DNA from: Mya arenaria
Taxonomy: Eukaryota; Mollusca; Bivalvia; Myida; Myidae
Assembly (NCBI RefSeq): GCF_026914265.1
Contig: NC_069130.1
Span: forward strand, 62,001-126,000
Direction: 5' to 3'
DNA: 64,000 nucleotides
Shown here: piece by piece, positions 61,005 to 64,000 of the stretch
Layout of the letters: every line of letters starts with the position of its first letter
Numbering within the stretch: the first letter of the stretch is position 1
Translations under genes and position numbers: made by a program
Notes under the pieces: generated by a model
Database searches by the model: none
Told to the model about the DNA's origin: nothing
Seen by the model: only the letters and a program-made list of their open reading frames with translations

Positions 61005-63403
61005 CTGTATAACAATAGTTATTAAAATAGTAAAATGAAACTACATGTTAATGGTCAAAATTAAACTTTGTCCAATATGATAGTAGTATTTTCAACTTCT
61101 TTATGAAATGTCCACTTGCTGTTAAGTAAGTATGGAAGGAGACACAACACCAAAACCCTTTATAAACGTGCACACATACAAAAAAAAGCACAAAAACAAT
61201 TCCAGAAGAAATTCAAAAACAAGAAGAACATTAAGCAGAGGAAATTAGGAGAAACAAAAGCAAAACTAACTTTCACTAAAATGGTTGGTATATAAAACAG
61301 AAAAAAATGCAGAAGATGCGAGAATCGGCGAGGGAGGGGGAGTAACATTTAAAATTTTAACAACAAAACAATGAACTCCGTTGGCGCGTTTAAAATTCCT
61401 CTCCCTTTAACATTAAACTGTGAAATGAATAAAGCTTAATAAAGATTTTAATTATTCTAAACTGAACTGAAATACACTCCACGTTTTGGGGTATCCAATA
61501 TAAAAACGCGTAAGTGATTTCATCGTGCCGTATTTAATAATGATATTCTATGTGCGTTTGTACCCAAGCAGTTGTTGGTACTTTTTGAAAGACTATTGAT
61601 TGCTGATTGATAATGTATGAAATGAAATGCAAGCATTTTTATAAAATTATTGAAGTTTGTAATATTGTTGTGTTTTGTTTTATAACTGAAATAACTATTA
61701 AGTTGTCTGGTAAGGCCAAAAAGATTTGTTTGTACTATATTTCCGTTTTCCCTTTGTATATGTTTTCTCCACTATTAGACATTTTAAACTAGTAACGAAA
61801 TAATGTTGTGTCACCAGGCATCCAAAATCTATATAATTGTACATCGAATACCTTAAAAAATCTGGTATATTCCTTTCGATATTTTTCTTCCATATTGATT
61901 ACACTAGATATAGAATAGTATAAAAACGATTTTTAAAGTTATTGCATTCAACCAAAGATTCTCTATTTGTCAGAAACAGCCCCATTTTCCATAGCATATG
62001 AAGCCATTTGAATAACATTTGAATGAGCAACACACATTTTTACACTGGGAACGTTGATCTTACGACATTTTGAACACACACTACAACATGCTGAAATGTT
62101 GAAGATAAAAGGCCTTATTATCGTTAGATGTTGTGTTCCTCCGATCATCAATAGAAAGTGTGATTGATTCCAAGTGTTCGATTATCGATGGTTATTTAGG
62201 ATTTAATTATATATTTTTGTCAAATACACGATGCAGTGATGAATATGGCTTTAATGATTCTTAAATTGTATCATAGGAATTTTTATTTCAGCTTAATTAG
62301 CATAGCGAAAAGCACCATCAATAGTCCAGTCACTAAAATAACTAAGCTTTATAACTAAATATATTCACTCAGGGAAAATAGGTTCCTCAAACAGCAAATA
62401 CGGGTCAATTAAGGTAACTACCTTACCAATTAAATACAACCTCAATTTAAGGGGTTTTGTCGTTTGTTATCGATATATTCCTCTAATTCCTTCAGTTTCT
62501 GCACTTACCTATGTCGTTATCAACTATCGTCCCTATCGCGTATTCCAAAGACAGCAGGTCTCCGGTCTTCTTATCCGGACTAAAACTCCAAAGTTTCACC
62601 GTGTTTTCCTTCTCAACTTTTTTTTATCAAAGTTTGCATATCGCCAAACATCTTCTGAATATGTCTGGCTGCTACATAGATGTGGTTAGCGTTCTTGTTT
62701 TCAGATTTGAGTATATCATTCGTCCCAGCTAGTGTTGATTTCGCAGCCGTTGTATCTTCCTGCAAACTCCGTATAAGGTATGTGTCTTTTTTCGTTATAT
62801 CTTCCATGGATTTGATGACAGCTTTTTCTCGTTTGTCAAGATATTCATTGATTTCGATTCTAAACTCTTCTAATTTCTTCAACTGAACGGTAATCTTGTG
62901 AAACACCGCCTGTTCATCGAATTTAAGTAGTCTCTCACAATGTTTAAAACCCGCCTCAAGCTTTGCCATATTGTCAACGATATCCTTGTATTCGCTGCTC
63001 GCTATAAAAGAAGGCGCGACTTCCGGTATATAATCAACCTTGCAGGCCCTGTGATGTAGGATTAAGCAATCCCAGCAACCTAACTGTTCATGTTCTGGGC
63101 AGAAGAACTTTTTTGCTTCCTTTGGATGGTCTTTGCAAAGCTCCAATCCTAAGACGTCTGCAGCCTTTCTTCTTGACGGATAATGAGTGAGCATTTTCTG
63201 TTTTCCTAGAACATTGTGATGTTTCGTGGCCGTAAGTTTTCCATGGACTTTGATGCATGATGGACACATGTACTCCTTGCAGTTGTTGCAGAATCCATGG
63301 GCTCCAATTCCTTCCCGTCGACCCGGCATGGCTCACAGAGGCGCGTCACTTCCGCCGAACCAGCAGCTACACCCGGGTCGACTTTACGGCCGGACACTTC
63401 CAT
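60184..63403 (-). CDS. RING-less TRIM-like gene C, exon 1 frame disrupted twice
   Basis: Exons 63403-62509 and 61004-60184 have the same borders and phase as gene B. Exon 1 does not stay in frame. After GKELE (near 63306) one G is missing relative to gene B in GAGGCCCAT, and near 62624 an A run has one base too many, ahead of the sequence matching VETENTV. The two changes cancel, so exon 1 is 895 nt exactly as in B. Between them the B-boxes and coiled coil are open (AHGFCNNCKEYMCPSC, then CKDHPKEAKKFFCPEH). The propeller exon is fully open. Either this is a recently disabled copy, or the two single-base differences in short homopolymers are assembly errors. The retained frame elsewhere favours recent loss or error. 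Confidence 0.8.
61010..62508 (-). other. Gene C intron, homologous to the gene B intron in places
   Basis: The phrase aataccttaaaaaatctggt (61848) and its surroundings align with ggataccttaaacatctggt (53640) in gene B, and both introns are 1.0-1.5 kb. The AAT microsatellite of genes A and B is reduced here to a few AAT-like words near 61011-61036. Confidence 0.6.
62509..63403 (-). CDS. Gene C exon 1: B-boxes and coiled coil, two single-base frame changes
   Basis: Starts MEVSGRKVDPGVAAGSAEVT; donor GACATAG|GTAAGTGC at 62508, identical to gene B. The second B-box has CWDC where B has CGDC. Acceptor aattaag lies just upstream of the ATG. The frame changes are described under the gene entry. Confidence 0.8.
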
Positions 63404-63429
63404 TTACCGAAGACAACGTATCTTAATTT

Positions 63430-64000
63430 CGAAATATACCTGCAGAACAAAAACTAGAAACTAAATGTCTTAAAACCTGCATTGACAATGGATAAGCGTG
63501 AAATGTGATAACTCAAAATCACGGTTGTCCACCTCGGTATCTGATCTTATCACTTAATTCCTACGTGTCTATCAACAAGGTAATTCTTAAATCTATGTTA
63601 CATGTCTTTTTATTGAAGAGGAAATTGTATTATTGAAAAGTTATATTGCATAGTAAACGTTTTGTCCATTTAAGATCTAATTAAATGAAAATGATCTACC
63701 GTAGTCAAAGGCATGCAATTCTTTATTGTCTCGACCTACACATATTTGGGTGAATGATATAACTGATCTTAATTCTTGGTAAATAGGCTTTTGTGTGTTT
63801 TTTAAATTATTAAATTGCTTAGTTTCGTCATTTTACATTATACATTACAAAATGTTTGTAGCCTCTGACATGTTAACCCTTCGTTGTCACAAATAAACTA
63901 CCATGGAATGTTGTACAATGATAAAAGGTTACAATGACTAAGTTTTGGATTGACGACCAAGTCTTGTAAAGTACAAGTATACAATGGAAACTACATGAAC
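63430..64000. other. Upstream flank or first intron of gene C; nothing recognised
   Basis: AT-rich. A 5' noncoding exon for gene C, if it exists, is probably beyond the right edge of the window. Confidence 0.4.

Overview
This window is invertebrate nuclear DNA, most likely from a bivalve mollusc. It is AT-rich, its genes carry GT-AG introns, and coding density is low. There are many short inverted-repeat transposons, several of types I recognise from bivalve genomes, and very long minisatellites. The genes are of kinds that are expanded in bivalves: a secreted C-type lectin and a tandem family of RING-less B-box/coiled-coil/beta-propeller (TRIM-like) proteins. The species assignment is inference. 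No bacterial, organellar, rRNA or CRISPR features were seen.

All well-supported genes lie on the minus strand. (1) 6242-9973: a six-exon gene for a predicted 310-residue secreted lectin (signal peptide, small Cys-containing SH3b-like region, Thr/Pro/Ser linker, C-type lectin domain). Every exon joins in frame. (2) 14128-23274: a four-exon SLC7 cationic amino acid transporter of 635 residues. Its first coding intron holds a 3.2-kb, 35-bp minisatellite. A possible 5' noncoding exon ends at 26086. (3) Three paralogous TRIM-like genes at 36679-38989, 52122-54816 and 60184-63403. Each has one B-box/coiled-coil exon and one propeller exon joined by a phase-1 intron. The third copy has two compensating 1-nt frameshifts in its first exon.

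Between the genes are: a 7-kb, 53-bp minisatellite (27.3-34.3 kb) with an internal 956-bp duplication; a CTA microsatellite; a 29-copy minisatellite with length-variable G runs (42.4-43.9 kb); a 1.9-kb foldback element with a 9-bp target duplication (45.0-46.9 kb); and MITEs with TTAA, TAA or 9-bp target duplications. One short fossil piece of a BEL/Pao LTR retrotransposon lies near 41.5 kb.

The most informative unexplained signals are these: a homologous block at 47.9 kb and 57.0 kb that looks like a shared 5' noncoding exon of the TRIM-like genes; a conserved propeller-blade-like remnant downstream of their stop codons; and the composite foldback element. I did not find a convincing wholly new biological system. 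The lectin and TRIM-like genes fit roles in recognition and innate immunity, but that is family-level inference.
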